A stretch of 17,272 nucleotides of DNA, taken from NCBI GenBank assembly GCA_964471665.1, contig CAYYHG010000053.1:1-17272 (forward strand), written 5' to 3'. Each line of letters begins with the position of its first letter. The first letter of the stretch is position 1. Positions 1-6,845 of this stretch are shown piece after piece. The notes under the pieces were generated by a model. It did not search any database. It saw nothing but the letters and a program-made list of their open reading frames with translations, and was not told the DNA's origin. Source of the stretch: SW-9-67-25 sp964471665. GTDB lineage: Archaea > Halobacteriota > Halobacteria > Halobacteriales > Haloarculaceae. The translations under genes and the position numbers were made by a program.

Positions 1-1439
1 TCGAGCGCGACCGGGTAGTGGTAGCCCCGCCCGATGAAGAAGTACGCCGACGCGCTCTCGTAGGTTTCCGCGACGGCCGCCGCGTCGGAGTCGTCGAGCA
101 GCGCCTGCACGTTCCCGGGGAGTTCGCGCAGTGCCGGGACGATCTCGCGTGTGTCGCCGCCGGCCATCGCCAGGACGAGGAGGTTGAGCGCTGCCAGTTG
201 CGAGGCGAAGGTCTTCGTCGCCGCGACGCCGATCTCCGGTCCGGCGCGGATGTAGAAGGCGTGGTCGCACTCCCGGGCCGCGGTCGAACCCACGGTGTTC
301 GTGAGGGCCATGGTGCGTGCCCCGCGGCGGTCAGCTTCCCTGAGTGCGGACAGCGTGTCCGCGGTCTCGCCACTCTGTGTGATCCCCACGACGAGTGCGT
401 CGCCGACGGGCGGGACCGCGCTGGCGTACTCGCTGGCCAGGAACGCCTGTGCGGGGACGCCCGCCTCGCGGAACAACTGCGCGGCGTACATGGCCGCGTG
501 GTACGAGGTTCCGCAGGCGACGAACTGGACGCCGGTCGGCGAGAGGCCACCGAGGTCGCCCACGTCGACGGTTCCCGCGAGTTCGTCCACGCGCCCGCGA
601 AGACACTTGCGCAGCGCACGCGGTTGCTCGTGAATCTCTTTGAGCATGTAGTGGTCGTACCCGCTCTTGCCCGTCTCCTCGGGGTCCCAGTCGACCGTGT
701 CGACGTCCTTGTCGACGACGTTTCCCTCGACGTCGGTCACCGTCCAGCCGTCGTCGAGCCGGGCGAACTCGCCGTCGTCGAGATAGACGACCCGATCGGT
801 GTGATCGCGGAACGCGGGGACGTCGCTGGCGAGGTAGACGGCGCCGGTTTCGCTGTCGCCGTTCCGGTTCCCCGACGCAGTTCCGATACCCAACACCAGC
901 GGCGAGTCGTTCCGCGCGGTGAAGACCGCTTCCTCCCCGGCGACCACGACCGCGACCGCGTAACTGCCCTCCAGTCGGGCGGCCGCGGCCCGGAAGGCGG
1001 CCTCGGGGTCGTGGCCGTCCGCGAGCGCGTCCTCGACGAGGTGGGCGATCACCTCGGTGTCGGTGTCGCTCGTGAACGCGTGGCCGGCCGTCGCGAGTTC
1101 GTCGCGGATTGCCTGGTAGTTCTCGATGATGCCGTTGTGGACGACGGCCACGTCGCCGGTACAGTCCCTGTGCGGGTGTGCGTTGGCGTCGGTCGGCGGG
1201 CCGTGCGTGCTCCAGCGCGTGTGGCCGAGACCGACCTCGCCCGAGAGCGTGCGGTCCTCGAGCGCGGTCCGGAGGTCCTCGATCTCGCCCGCACACTTGC
1301 AGACGTCGACGCCCCGTCCCTCGCCGGTCATCGCCACGCCGGCCGAATCGTAGCCACGGTACTCCAGTTTCGCGAGGCCGTCGACGATGGTATCCAGCGT
1401 CCCGCTGCCACAGCCGACACACCCGATGATCCCGCACAT
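1..1439 (-). CDS. glmS: Glutamine--fructose-6-phosphate aminotransferase (isomerizing), 3' end outside window
   Basis: Converts fructose-6-phosphate plus glutamine to glucosamine-6-phosphate in the cytoplasm, the entry step to UDP-GlcNAc. The frame starts MCGIIGCVGCG; Cys2 becomes the N-terminal nucleophile of the type 2 glutamine amidotransferase domain. LEYRGYDSAG (about 25-34), GHTRWSTHG (72-80) and HNGIIENY (101-108) are class hallmarks. A SIS sugar-isomerase domain follows (FVACGTSYHAA, then ITQSGETADT and GVAATKTFASQ). The last visible residues, YFFIGRGYHYPVALE, belong to the second SIS domain. About 479 codons of the roughly 600 usual for the family are inside; the rest lies beyond base 1. 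The ATG shares its A with the stop of glmU (TGATG), so translation is probably coupled. I see no frameshift in the visible part. Confidence 0.96.
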   Translation of the reverse strand, partial: MCGIIGCVGCGSGTLDTIVDGLAKLEYRGYDSAGVAMTGEGRGVDVCKCAGEIEDLRTALEDRTLSGEVGLGHTRWSTHGPPTDANAHPHRDCTGDVAVVHNGIIENYQAIRDELATAGHAFTSDTDTEVIAHLVEDALADGHDPEAAFRAAAARLEGSYAVAVVVAGEEAVFTARNDSPLVLGIGTASGNRNGDSETGAVYLASDVPAFRDHTDRVVYLDDGEFARLDDGWTVTDVEGNVVDKDVDTVDWDPEETGKSGYDHYMLKEIHEQPRALRKCLRGRVDELAGTVDVGDLGGLSPTGVQFVACGTSYHAAMYAAQLFREAGVPAQAFLASEYASAVPPVGDALVVGITQSGETADTLSALREADRRGARTMALTNTVGSTAARECDHAFYIRAGPEIGVAATKTFASQLAALNLLVLAMAGGDTREIVPALRELPGNVQALLDDSDAAAVAETYESASAYFFIGRGYHYPVAL

Positions 1440-2632
1440 CAGCGCACCACCTCCGCGCCCTCGCGGACGGTCCCGCTGACGTGCGCGCCCGGCCCGACCT
1501 GGACGTTCGGTCCGACGAGCGTTCCGGGTGCGAAACTCACGTTCCCGCGGATCCGTGCCCGGTCCGAGACGACGGCACCCAGCTGCTGTCCCTCGAAGAC
1601 CTCCGATCCGACACGGACGTCCGAGGGCCCGCCCGGGATGGTGGTCGCCGGACCGAGGTGGACGTCCCCGCCCAGTACCGCGTCCCGGAGCGTCGAACCG
1701 GCGTCGACCCGGCCGTCGGTGTCGATCACCGAGCGCTCGACGGTCGTGTTCGGCCCGACGGTCACGTTGGGCCCGAGCGCGACCGACGGCCCGATCACGG
1801 CACCCGGGCCGATCTCGCAGTCCGACCCGACGACGACGGGCTGGCGGAGCGTCGCGTCACCGTGGACGGTGGCGTCGTCGTCGATCCAGACGCCCGCTGT
1901 CTGCTCGGGTTCGGCGACGCGACCGCGCGCGAGCACCTCGTCGGCGACCTCCAGCAGGTCCCACGGGTAGGTGGCGTCGACCCAGAGCCCGCCGACGCGG
2001 ACACCCCGGACCCGGTCGGTCTCGGTCAGGCGTGTGATCGTGTCGGTCAGCGCCAGTTCGCCCGCCTCGCGGGGCGTGTCGTCGATCGCCCCGAAGATCG
2101 ACGGGTCGAACGCGTAGACGCCGCCGTTGATCAGGCGGTAGTCGTCGGTGTCGGGTTTCTCGACGAGCTGGGCGACGTCGCGGTCGTGGAGGGTCACCGC
2201 GCCGTACTGGCTCGTGTTCCGGCGCTCCAGGACTGCCATCGCGGCCGCCGCCTCCCCGTCCTCGAAGGTGTCGGCCACGTCGCTGACTGATCCTGCCTCG
2301 ATGACCCGGTCGCCGTTGACCACGAGCACGGGCCCGTCGACGGCACTCCGCGCCTGCAGGAGGGCGTGGCCACTCCCCAGCTGTTTCGCCTGGTGGACGT
2401 ACTGCAGGGTGACCCCCCGGTACGTGGGGCCGAAGTACTCCTGGACGCGTTCCCGGCGATAGCCCACGACGAGCACGACGTGTCGCAGGCCGGCGTCGAC
2501 GAGGGCGTCGAGGACGTGTTCGAGAATCGGCCGGTTGGCCGCGGGCAACATCGGCTTCGGTCGATTGCGCGTCAGCGGTCGTAACCGTGTCCCCTCGCCA
2601 GCAGCGAGGACGACCGCGGTCTGGACGGTCAT
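1439..2632 (-). CDS. glmU: Bifunctional GlmU-like sugar-1-phosphate nucleotidylyltransferase / acetyltransferase
   Basis: A 397-residue protein predicted to acetylate glucosamine-1-phosphate and uridylylate it to UDP-GlcNAc. The N-terminal nucleotidyltransferase domain (about 1-235) carries the signature LAAGEGTRLRPLT (9-21) with the downstream RPKPMLP, and a metal-binding NGD (106-108). From about 245 to 392 there are repeated hexapeptides typical of a left-handed beta helix (GPGAVIGPSVALGPNVTVGP and others), the acyltransferase part. Haloarchaea hold several related sugar nucleotidyltransferases, such as glucose-1-phosphate thymidylyl- or uridylyltransferases, so substrate is not settled by sequence. 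The one-base overlap with glmS favours the UDP-GlcNAc pathway. The ATG at 2632 has only a weak A/T-rich stretch (around 2654-2667) at the position expected for a TATA box. Confidence 0.9.
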   Translation of the reverse strand: MTVQTAVVLAAGEGTRLRPLTRNRPKPMLPAANRPILEHVLDALVDAGLRHVVLVVGYRRERVQEYFGPTYRGVTLQYVHQAKQLGSGHALLQARSAVDGPVLVVNGDRVIEAGSVSDVADTFEDGEAAAAMAVLERRNTSQYGAVTLHDRDVAQLVEKPDTDDYRLINGGVYAFDPSIFGAIDDTPREAGELALTDTITRLTETDRVRGVRVGGLWVDATYPWDLLEVADEVLARGRVAEPEQTAGVWIDDDATVHGDATLRQPVVVGSDCEIGPGAVIGPSVALGPNVTVGPNTTVERSVIDTDGRVDAGSTLRDAVLGGDVHLGPATTIPGGPSDVRVGSEVFEGQQLGAVVSDRARIRGNVSFAPGTLVGPNVQVGPGAHVSGTVREGAEVVR

Positions 2633-2829
2633 ACCAATTCGTTGCGACCTGTCGGTTTCAACTTTCTGGGACGGGCAACGCCTTCCAGCCGTCTACCGGT
2701 CCTCCCGGGAGCTGTGTACGCACGACACCCCCTTCCCGGACAATGTCGGTCGACGGCTGTTCGCACAGCCACCCGCCGCCGGTTTCGATCCGATCCACGG
2801 GGGAGCCGTGACCTCGCAGGCTCTCCCCC

Positions 2830-2842
2830 CGGATTTAATCCG
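2830..2842 (+). promoter_or_regulatory. TATA-like box inside a short palindrome, upstream of the DehI-family gene
   Basis: TTTAAT at 2834-2839 lies 26-27 nt before the ATG at 2863, the spacing of a leaderless haloarchaeal start. It sits within a perfect 5-bp inverted repeat (CGGAT at 2830-2834, ATCCG at 2838-2842, three-base spacer), so a dimeric repressor bound there could block TBP. The promoter call rests on spacing and composition; the operator reading is inference. Confidence 0.5.
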
Positions 2843-2862
2843 ACAGGTGTCGTACAACCGCC

Positions 2863-2943
2863 ATGCGACCCGATAGTGACACTCGCACCCGTACCCCGAC
2901 GGCCGCCAGTACCGACCTCGCTTTTCTGCCGGGAGGGGACTGA
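2863..2943 (+). CDS. Possible 26-residue leader peptide upstream of the DehI-family gene
   Basis: An ATG at 2863 opens a 26-codon frame (begins MRPDSDTRTRTPTAAS, ends GGD) whose TGA at 2941-2943 lies two bases before the GTG of the next gene. It sits where a leaderless transcript from the TATA-like box at 2834-2839 would begin. Its last codons contain the purine-rich run GGGAGGGG (2931-2938), a good Shine-Dalgarno sequence for the downstream GTG. The peptide is Thr/Arg-rich and I recognise no family. It could be a translated leader coupled to the DehI-family gene, or chance in GC-rich DNA. Confidence 0.3.
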   Translation: MRPDSDTRTRTPTAASTDLAFLPGGD

Positions 2944-2945
2944 CT

Positions 2946-3833
2946 GTGGATACCAGCCGCCAGCTCTACGAATCCGAGGCGACCGGCCGGCAACGCGGGC
3001 TCTACGAGAGCGTCACTGCGACGTTTCGTGCCCCGTTCGTCAACTGGATTTTCCGGACAGCCGTCGCGAACCACCCCGAGTTCGTCCGGTACGTCTGGGG
3101 GCAGATCAAGCCCGTCTTCGAGACCGAAGCGTTCGCCCGCTACACGGTCGCGTACCGCGACGCGATTCTCGGGACTATCGAAACCGAAACCGACACTGAG
3201 CTCCCGGTGTACAGACGCGAGCAACTCGGCGTCCGGCCGGCCGGGTTCCACCAGCTCCGCGGCCAGCTCGCGACGTTCGACGTCGTCGGCCCGCGGCTGG
3301 CGGTTCTGTTCGCACTGGTCGATCGCTCGCTGTCCGGCGGTGCGGTCGGGACGGACGTCCCCGACGACCCCGCGGTGCTGGCTCCCTTTCCGGACCACGT
3401 CGACCGCGACCGGGGAATCCCGCCCACGATGGCGGCCTTCGACGAGACGCCCCCGGAACTCGAGAGCACGGTCGCGGAGATCCAGGCGTTCCACGACCTG
3501 GAGGAGGGACTGCCGAGCGTCTACCGGTGTCTCGCCCAGTGGCCCGCCTACCTCGAGACCGTCTGGTCCGACCTCGAACCGGTCCGCGACGCCGACACGT
3601 TCGAGCCGACCTCCCGGGCTGCACGCGGAGAGGTATCCGCGTTCGTCGAGTCGATCCCCTACCGGCCGCGACTCTCACCCGAGGCGCTTCGCACCGCGGG
3701 CTTCGAGGCGTCGGTCGTCGAGGACGCGAGCGACCTCTTCGCGGAGTTCAACGACGCGATCGCCGATACCGTCCTTCCCGTCCTGCCAATCTACGCAGCA
3801 ACCATCGACGCCGACGGACGGCGGGCGCTCTGA
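2946..3833 (+). CDS. DehI-family (halocarboxylic acid dehalogenase-like) protein
   Basis: A 295-residue protein resembling the all-helical DehI family, whose founding member hydrolyses both enantiomers of 2-haloacids without a covalent intermediate. The family is an internal pseudo-duplication and so is this protein: FVNWIFRTAVANHPEFVRYVWGQ (31-53) and VYRCLAQWPAYLETVWSDL (192-210) look like equivalent helices of the two halves. Length matches the family (about 295). Trp34 falls where DehI has its active-site Trp34. By my unaligned reading, the catalytic Asp of DehI (Asp189, before a Tyr) corresponds to Val192 before Tyr193, so dehalogenase activity is doubtful. GTG is chosen as start because GGGAGGGG lies about 7 nt upstream. 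No substrate-linked neighbour is present. I am fairly sure of the family, not of the reaction. Confidence 0.75.
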   Translation: MDTSRQLYESEATGRQRGLYESVTATFRAPFVNWIFRTAVANHPEFVRYVWGQIKPVFETEAFARYTVAYRDAILGTIETETDTELPVYRREQLGVRPAGFHQLRGQLATFDVVGPRLAVLFALVDRSLSGGAVGTDVPDDPAVLAPFPDHVDRDRGIPPTMAAFDETPPELESTVAEIQAFHDLEEGLPSVYRCLAQWPAYLETVWSDLEPVRDADTFEPTSRAARGEVSAFVESIPYRPRLSPEALRTAGFEASVVEDASDLFAEFNDAIADTVLPVLPIYAATIDADGRRAL

Positions 3834-4154
3834 TAGTGATTGCTGTAAGCCATTCCTGGATTTCTCACCGCAATCGTTTTGATGTGGCCCAACATATCAC
3901 AGACTGCTACGGAATCGATGAGACGCCTGCCCCGAACCACAAGGGGCGGTGAACCAGTGGTGGTTCCCACGGCGACGACACGGATTCCAATGGGGCCTCA
4001 TTGGCCGGGCCACAGCCCTATCGGAGGGGAGAAACGAGAGTTCTACCGGTGTGTCGCCGGGTTCCCTCCGAGTGCGGGTTGGAACCTCGAACGCCACACT
4101 CGGTGGAAATCCGATGGTCGGATTCCACGTCCTTCAGGGCGTGGAGGAGGTCAA
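3834..4154 (+). mobile_element. Relic of an IS200/IS605 (IS1341-type) element: right end without tnpB
   Basis: No credible gene occupies this stretch. Its right part ends with two abutting hairpins and the bases GGAGGTCAA (4146-4154), which resembles the right end of haloarchaeal IS1341-type (TnpB-only) elements as I remember them. No TnpB catalytic or zinc-finger residues can be read in any frame, so the gene body is absent or was deleted. The left boundary is not visible; position 3834 is only the end of the preceding gene. The identification rests on motif recall and secondary structure, not on a database match. Confidence 0.45.
3925..4154 (+). ncRNA. Candidate omega-RNA / sotRNA-like structured RNA
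   Basis: In TnpB systems the right end of the element encodes an omega-RNA scaffold whose guide is the flanking DNA just past the end. Consistent features here: (1) GCCCC (3929-3933) pairs with GGGGC (3943-3947), while the enclosed GAACCAC (3934-3940) can pair with GTGGTTC (3960-3966), an H-type pseudoknot; a local GAACCA/TGGTTC hairpin (3951-3966) competes. (2) AATCCGA-TGG-TCGGATT at 4108-4124. (3) CCACGTCC-TTCA-GGGCGTGG at 4125-4144, immediately stacked on the previous stem. (4) The terminal TCAA at 4151-4154, after which a guide would begin. Haloarchaeal IS1341 genes are known to give sense-overlapping RNAs from this part. The 5' end is uncertain, and no partner TnpB is in the window. A/T-rich sequence around 3868-3880 could be a promoter. 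Confidence 0.35.
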
Positions 4155-4327
4155 TCACTGACCGTCTGTAGGAAGTTCCGTGCGTGGCACCGTGGCAGTC
4201 GACGCGGAGTCTGCCACGGCGCGAGCCGGTGTCGGAAAGCCGTCCACGCCAACCGACGTCCGACCGACGGGCGTCACGAGCCGATCCGAGAGGGATCGGC
4301 AGTCACACCGCGCCCACGGAGACGCAT
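4155..4327. other. Gene-free spacer with two strong hairpins before the tRNA
   Basis: No coding frame here is convincing. CCGTGGCAG (4190-4198) and CTGCCACGG (4211-4219) form a perfect 9-bp inverted repeat with a 12-nt loop. GCCGATCC (4280-4287) and GGATCGGC (4293-4300) form a perfect 8-bp repeat with a five-base loop, about 28 nt before the tRNA. They may be structured RNA, protein-binding sites or debris of a mobile element. Confidence 0.5.
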
Positions 4328-4411
4328 GCGAGGGTAGCCAAGCCTGGAAACGGCGGCGGACTCAAGATCCGCTCCCGTAGGGGTCCAAGGGTTCAAATCC
4401 CTTCCCTCGCA
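4328..4411 (+). tRNA. tRNA-Leu (anticodon CAA)
   Basis: An 84-nt cloverleaf can be folded by eye. The acceptor stem is GCGAGGG (4328-4334) with CCCTCGC (4404-4410) and discriminator A at 4411. A D arm follows, then anticodon stem GCGGA/TCCGC enclosing loop CTCAAGA, so the anticodon is CAA (4363-4365), reading UUG leucine codons. A long class II variable arm (CCC-GTA-GGG stem) supports leucine. The T arm is AAGGG-TTCAAAT-CCCTT. CCA is not encoded and there is no intron. The 3' half of the gene is partly repeated just downstream. Confidence 0.95.
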
Positions 4412-4419
4412 CACCGAAT

Positions 4420-4472
4420 AAGGGTTCAATTCCCCGGGTAGGCCCCGTACGGGAGCGCGGTCTTCCCTCGCA
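4420..4472 (+). repeat. Partial repeats of the tRNA-Leu 3' end (attachment-site-like scar)
   Basis: AAGGGTTCAATTCCC at 4420-4434 matches the tRNA T arm at 4387-4401 in 14 of 15 bases. CTTCCCTCGCA at 4462-4472 exactly repeats the tRNA 3' end at 4401-4411. Order and orientation are those of the tRNA, with about 27 extra bases between the two pieces. Integrases of haloarchaeal viruses and plasmids usually recombine at tRNA 3' ends and duplicate them, so this looks like an old attachment site or a tRNA gene fragment. Confidence 0.5.
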
Positions 4473-4705
4473 AATTCTGAAGTAGTTATGCAATCAACAT
4501 TTTCTGCAAACGGATCTGAGTCAGCGGGACCGATCTCGTGGGGATCTCCTCGGATTTGCACAGATACCCGAGAAAATGCTCACAGACGGTATTTTCGCAC
4601 GGTTCGCCAATCTTGAGTTGAGCCCACTCGGTGACCGGAAGGGGCGGCGGCGGTTGCGTGCTGGACACGGAAGCGAAAACCTGTTCACGTGTCAAGTGGC
4701 GATTG
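4473..4705. other. Lower-GC gene-free stretch between tRNA scar and pyrF
   Basis: No gene can be supported. A hand count over 4481-4560 gives 39 G/C of 80, well below the flanking genes. A minus-strand frame of 69 codons (4486-4695) exists, but it needs a TTG start and has no recognisable family. Together with the tRNA 3'-end repeats on its left, the stretch may be what remains of an integrated element. Confidence 0.4.
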
Positions 4706-5536
4706 TCACTCGCGGTGTTCGTTCAACCGCCGTTTGAGCCGTTTCGCGGCTGCGCCCGCGGCGTCGAAATACGCGTCCCGGGTGGCGTCTTCCCCGGCAA
4801 AAATGACGCCCCGCGAGGAGTTGACCAGCCCGACCGGCGTTTCGATCCCGGGTGGGGTGGCCAGCCCGTAATCGACAGCAGCCTCGGCGTCACCGCCCTG
4901 TGCGCCGACTCCCGGGACGAGAAAGGGGATATCGGGAACGATTTCGCGGATCCGCTGTAGTTCCTCGGGTGCGGTCGCGCCGACGACGAGGCCGACGTTG
5001 CCCGCGTCGTTCCACAGATCCGCCAGCGCAGCCACGCGTTCGTAGACCGGATCGCCCGACGCGAGTTCGAGGGTCTGGAGGTCCCCACTCCCGGGATTGG
5101 ACGTCCGACAGAGGACGAACACGCCCGCGTCCTCGCGGCCGAGAAACGGTTCGAGTGCGTCCCGGCCCAGGTATGGATTGACTGTGATCGCGTCGACGCC
5201 CAACCCCTCGTCGAGAACCGACGCGTACCGGCGGGCGGTGTTCCCGATGTCGGCCCGTTTTGCGTCCAGGAGAACTGGCACGTCCTTGCCGCCCGCGTAC
5301 GCGACCGTCTCCCGGAGAGCACGCCAGCCGTCGGGGTCCTCGTAGAAAGCGGCGTTGGGCTTGAAACAGGCGGCGTGTTCGTGTGTCGCGTCGATCAGCC
5401 GGCGGTTGAACGCCCACCGCGGCAGGTCGGCGCCGGTCACGGCCTCGGGCAGGCGGTTGGGGTCCGGGTCCAGTCCGACCGAGACCACGCTGTCGACGGT
5501 CCGGACGCGGTCGGCCAGGCGCTCGAAGAACGACAT
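4706..5536 (-). CDS. pyrF: Orotidine 5'-phosphate decarboxylase, type 2
   Basis: Catalyses OMP to UMP, the last step of de novo pyrimidine synthesis, in the cytoplasm. The 276-residue protein opens MSFFERLADRV and has GLDPDP (21-26), Lys59 in CFKPN, the catalytic DAKRADIGNT (91-100, Asp91/Lys93/Asp96), and the phosphate-binding LVNSSRGVIFA (237-247). The overall pattern is that of the type 2 subfamily found in haloarchaea, actinobacteria and others. The frame could open at a TTG at 5563, but I take the ATG at 5536: a TATA-like GGTACTTG lies 28-29 nt upstream of it, so the TTG would fall inside the promoter. It is divergent from radA, with 144 bp between the starts. Confidence 0.95.
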   Translation of the reverse strand: MSFFERLADRVRTVDSVVSVGLDPDPNRLPEAVTGADLPRWAFNRRLIDATHEHAACFKPNAAFYEDPDGWRALRETVAYAGGKDVPVLLDAKRADIGNTARRYASVLDEGLGVDAITVNPYLGRDALEPFLGREDAGVFVLCRTSNPGSGDLQTLELASGDPVYERVAALADLWNDAGNVGLVVGATAPEELQRIREIVPDIPFLVPGVGAQGGDAEAAVDYGLATPPGIETPVGLVNSSRGVIFAGEDATRDAYFDAAGAAAKRLKRRLNEHRE

Positions 5537-5560
5537 CGTCCTGGCGTCGCCGCCGCTGCT

Positions 5561-5568
5561 CAAGTACC
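5561..5568 (-). promoter_or_regulatory. TATA-like box of pyrF
   Basis: Read on the minus strand, GAAAG followed by GTACTT gives a BRE/TATA-like element centred 28-29 nt before the ATG at 5536. That spacing predicts a leaderless mRNA starting at that ATG. Confidence 0.5.
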
Positions 5569-5638
5569 TTTCTCTTGAACCTGCGGCCCTCCCGTGTGAC
5601 TGTGCCAGTGCCGCCCTTCTGTTTCACTTCCACTACGC

Positions 5639-5658
5639 TGTTAACAGAGGTTTATGTA
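5639..5658 (+). promoter_or_regulatory. radA promoter: TATA-like box with adjacent TGTTAACA palindrome
   Basis: TTTATGTA at 5651-5658 is centred 26-27 nt before the radA ATG at 5681. A perfect 8-base palindrome TGTTAACA (5639-5646) lies just upstream, next to the BRE position, and could be a regulator site. A G-rich run at 5659-5666 is too far from the ATG to act as a normal Shine-Dalgarno sequence. Confidence 0.55.
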
Positions 5659-5680
5659 GGAGGGGGCACAACCCCGGTAC

Positions 5681-6727
5681 ATGTCGACAGGTGAAGACCT
5701 CGAAGACCTGCCGGGCGTTGGTCCGGCGACAGCAGAGAAACTCACAGACAACGGGTTCGACTCCTACCAGGGTATCGCGGTCGCGAGTCCCGGCGAACTC
5801 TCGAACACCGCCGATATCGGCGAGTCCAGCGCCGCCGACATCATCAGCGCCGCGCGCGAGGCCGCGGACATCGGCGGATTCGAGTCCGGGGCGCAGGTCC
5901 TCGAGCGGCGCCAGGAGATCGGCAAACTCACGTGGGGCGTCGAGGAGGTCGACGAACTCCTCGGGGGCGGCGTCGAGACCCAGTCTATCACGGAGGTGTA
6001 CGGCGAGTTCGGTTCCGGGAAGTCACAGGTGACCCACCAGCTGTCGGTCAACGTCCAGCTCCCCGCCGAGCACGGCGGGCTGGAGGGCAGTGCCATCTTC
6101 ATCGACTCGGAGGACACGTTCCGTCCCGAGCGGATCGAGGACATGCTCCACGGGCTGTCCGACGAGGTCATCGAGGCGACCATGGTCTTCCACGGCGTCG
6201 CCCAGGAGGACGCGGCCGACGCCGACGACGAGGCGCTCATGGAGGCGTTGCTGGAGTCGGTGCTGGACAACATCCACGTCGCCAAGGCCTTCAACTCCAA
6301 CCACCAGATCCTGCTGGCCGAGAAGGCCCAGGAGATTGCCGGCGAGAGCCAGGACGACGAGTTCCCCGTGCGACTGCTCGCTGTGGACTCGCTGACCGCA
6401 CACTTCCGGGCGGAGTACGTCGGTCGGGGTGAACTCGCGAACCGCCAGCAAAAACTCAACAAACACCTCCACGACCTGATGCGGGTCGGCGACCTCAACA
6501 ACACCGCCGTCATCGTCACGAACCAGGTGGCCGCCAACCCCGACTCATTTTTCGGCGACCCCACCCAGCCTATCGGTGGCAACATACTCGGGCACACCTC
6601 CACGTTCCGTCTCTACCTGCGCAAGTCCAAAGCAAACAAGCGCATCGTCCGCCTGGTCGACGCGCCGAACCTTCCCGACGGCGAGGCCGTCATGCGCGTC
6701 GAGGAGGACGGTCTGGTCGAAGAGTGA
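5681..6727 (+). CDS. radA: DNA repair and recombination protein RadA (archaeal RecA/Rad51 recombinase)
   Basis: ATP-dependent recombinase that forms filaments on single-stranded DNA and drives strand exchange. The 348-residue protein has an N-terminal helix-hairpin-helix domain (about 1-60; LEDLPGVGPATAEKL) and the RecA-like core. Walker A is GEFGSGKS (108-115), Walker B is RLLAVDSL (231-238), and the L2 DNA-binding loop is about 281-301 (NQVAANPDSFFGDP and onward), ending before GGNILGHTSTFRLYLRKSK. Length is normal for haloarchaeal RadA and there is no intein. The ATG fits a leaderless start. It is divergent from pyrF and convergent with the membrane protease gene; the 118 bp after the stop holds no further gene. 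Confidence 0.98.
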   Translation: MSTGEDLEDLPGVGPATAEKLTDNGFDSYQGIAVASPGELSNTADIGESSAADIISAAREAADIGGFESGAQVLERRQEIGKLTWGVEEVDELLGGGVETQSITEVYGEFGSGKSQVTHQLSVNVQLPAEHGGLEGSAIFIDSEDTFRPERIEDMLHGLSDEVIEATMVFHGVAQEDAADADDEALMEALLESVLDNIHVAKAFNSNHQILLAEKAQEIAGESQDDEFPVRLLAVDSLTAHFRAEYVGRGELANRQQKLNKHLHDLMRVGDLNNTAVIVTNQVAANPDSFFGDPTQPIGGNILGHTSTFRLYLRKSKANKRIVRLVDAPNLPDGEAVMRVEEDGLVEE

Positions 6728-6845
6728 CCACAGTCTCCCGGACTTGTCTCGCATTTCGAATCCGTGTCCGACGAACCAGGGTGAAAGTGGTCGCTCGACA
6801 TCCGAACCACAAGACAGCAGCGGGATTCGAGATGAAAACCAGGGG

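Noticed and set aside
18..1970. Long plus-strand open frame (650 codons)
   Set aside because: It is antisense to glmS and glmU, is Arg/Val/Pro-rich without any family motif, and is open only because of GC-rich codon use.
3890..4154. RNase P RNA or SRP RNA
   Set aside because: The conserved RNase P core (GAGGAAAGTCC-like and ACAGA-like segments) and the SRP GGAG/AGCAGCC motif are absent; the IS right-end reading fits better.
4274..4561. Minus-strand frame of 95 codons
   Set aside because: Its middle part is the antisense of tRNA-Leu, a familiar artefact.
4486..4695. Minus-strand frame of 69 codons after pyrF
   Set aside because: Needs a TTG start, lacks a clear ribosome site and matches no family I know; kept only as a note that this lower-GC stretch may contain a gene remnant.
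6728..6845. Terminator between convergent radA and the protease gene
   Set aside because: There is no clear T-run or hairpin in this 118-bp gap on either strand.
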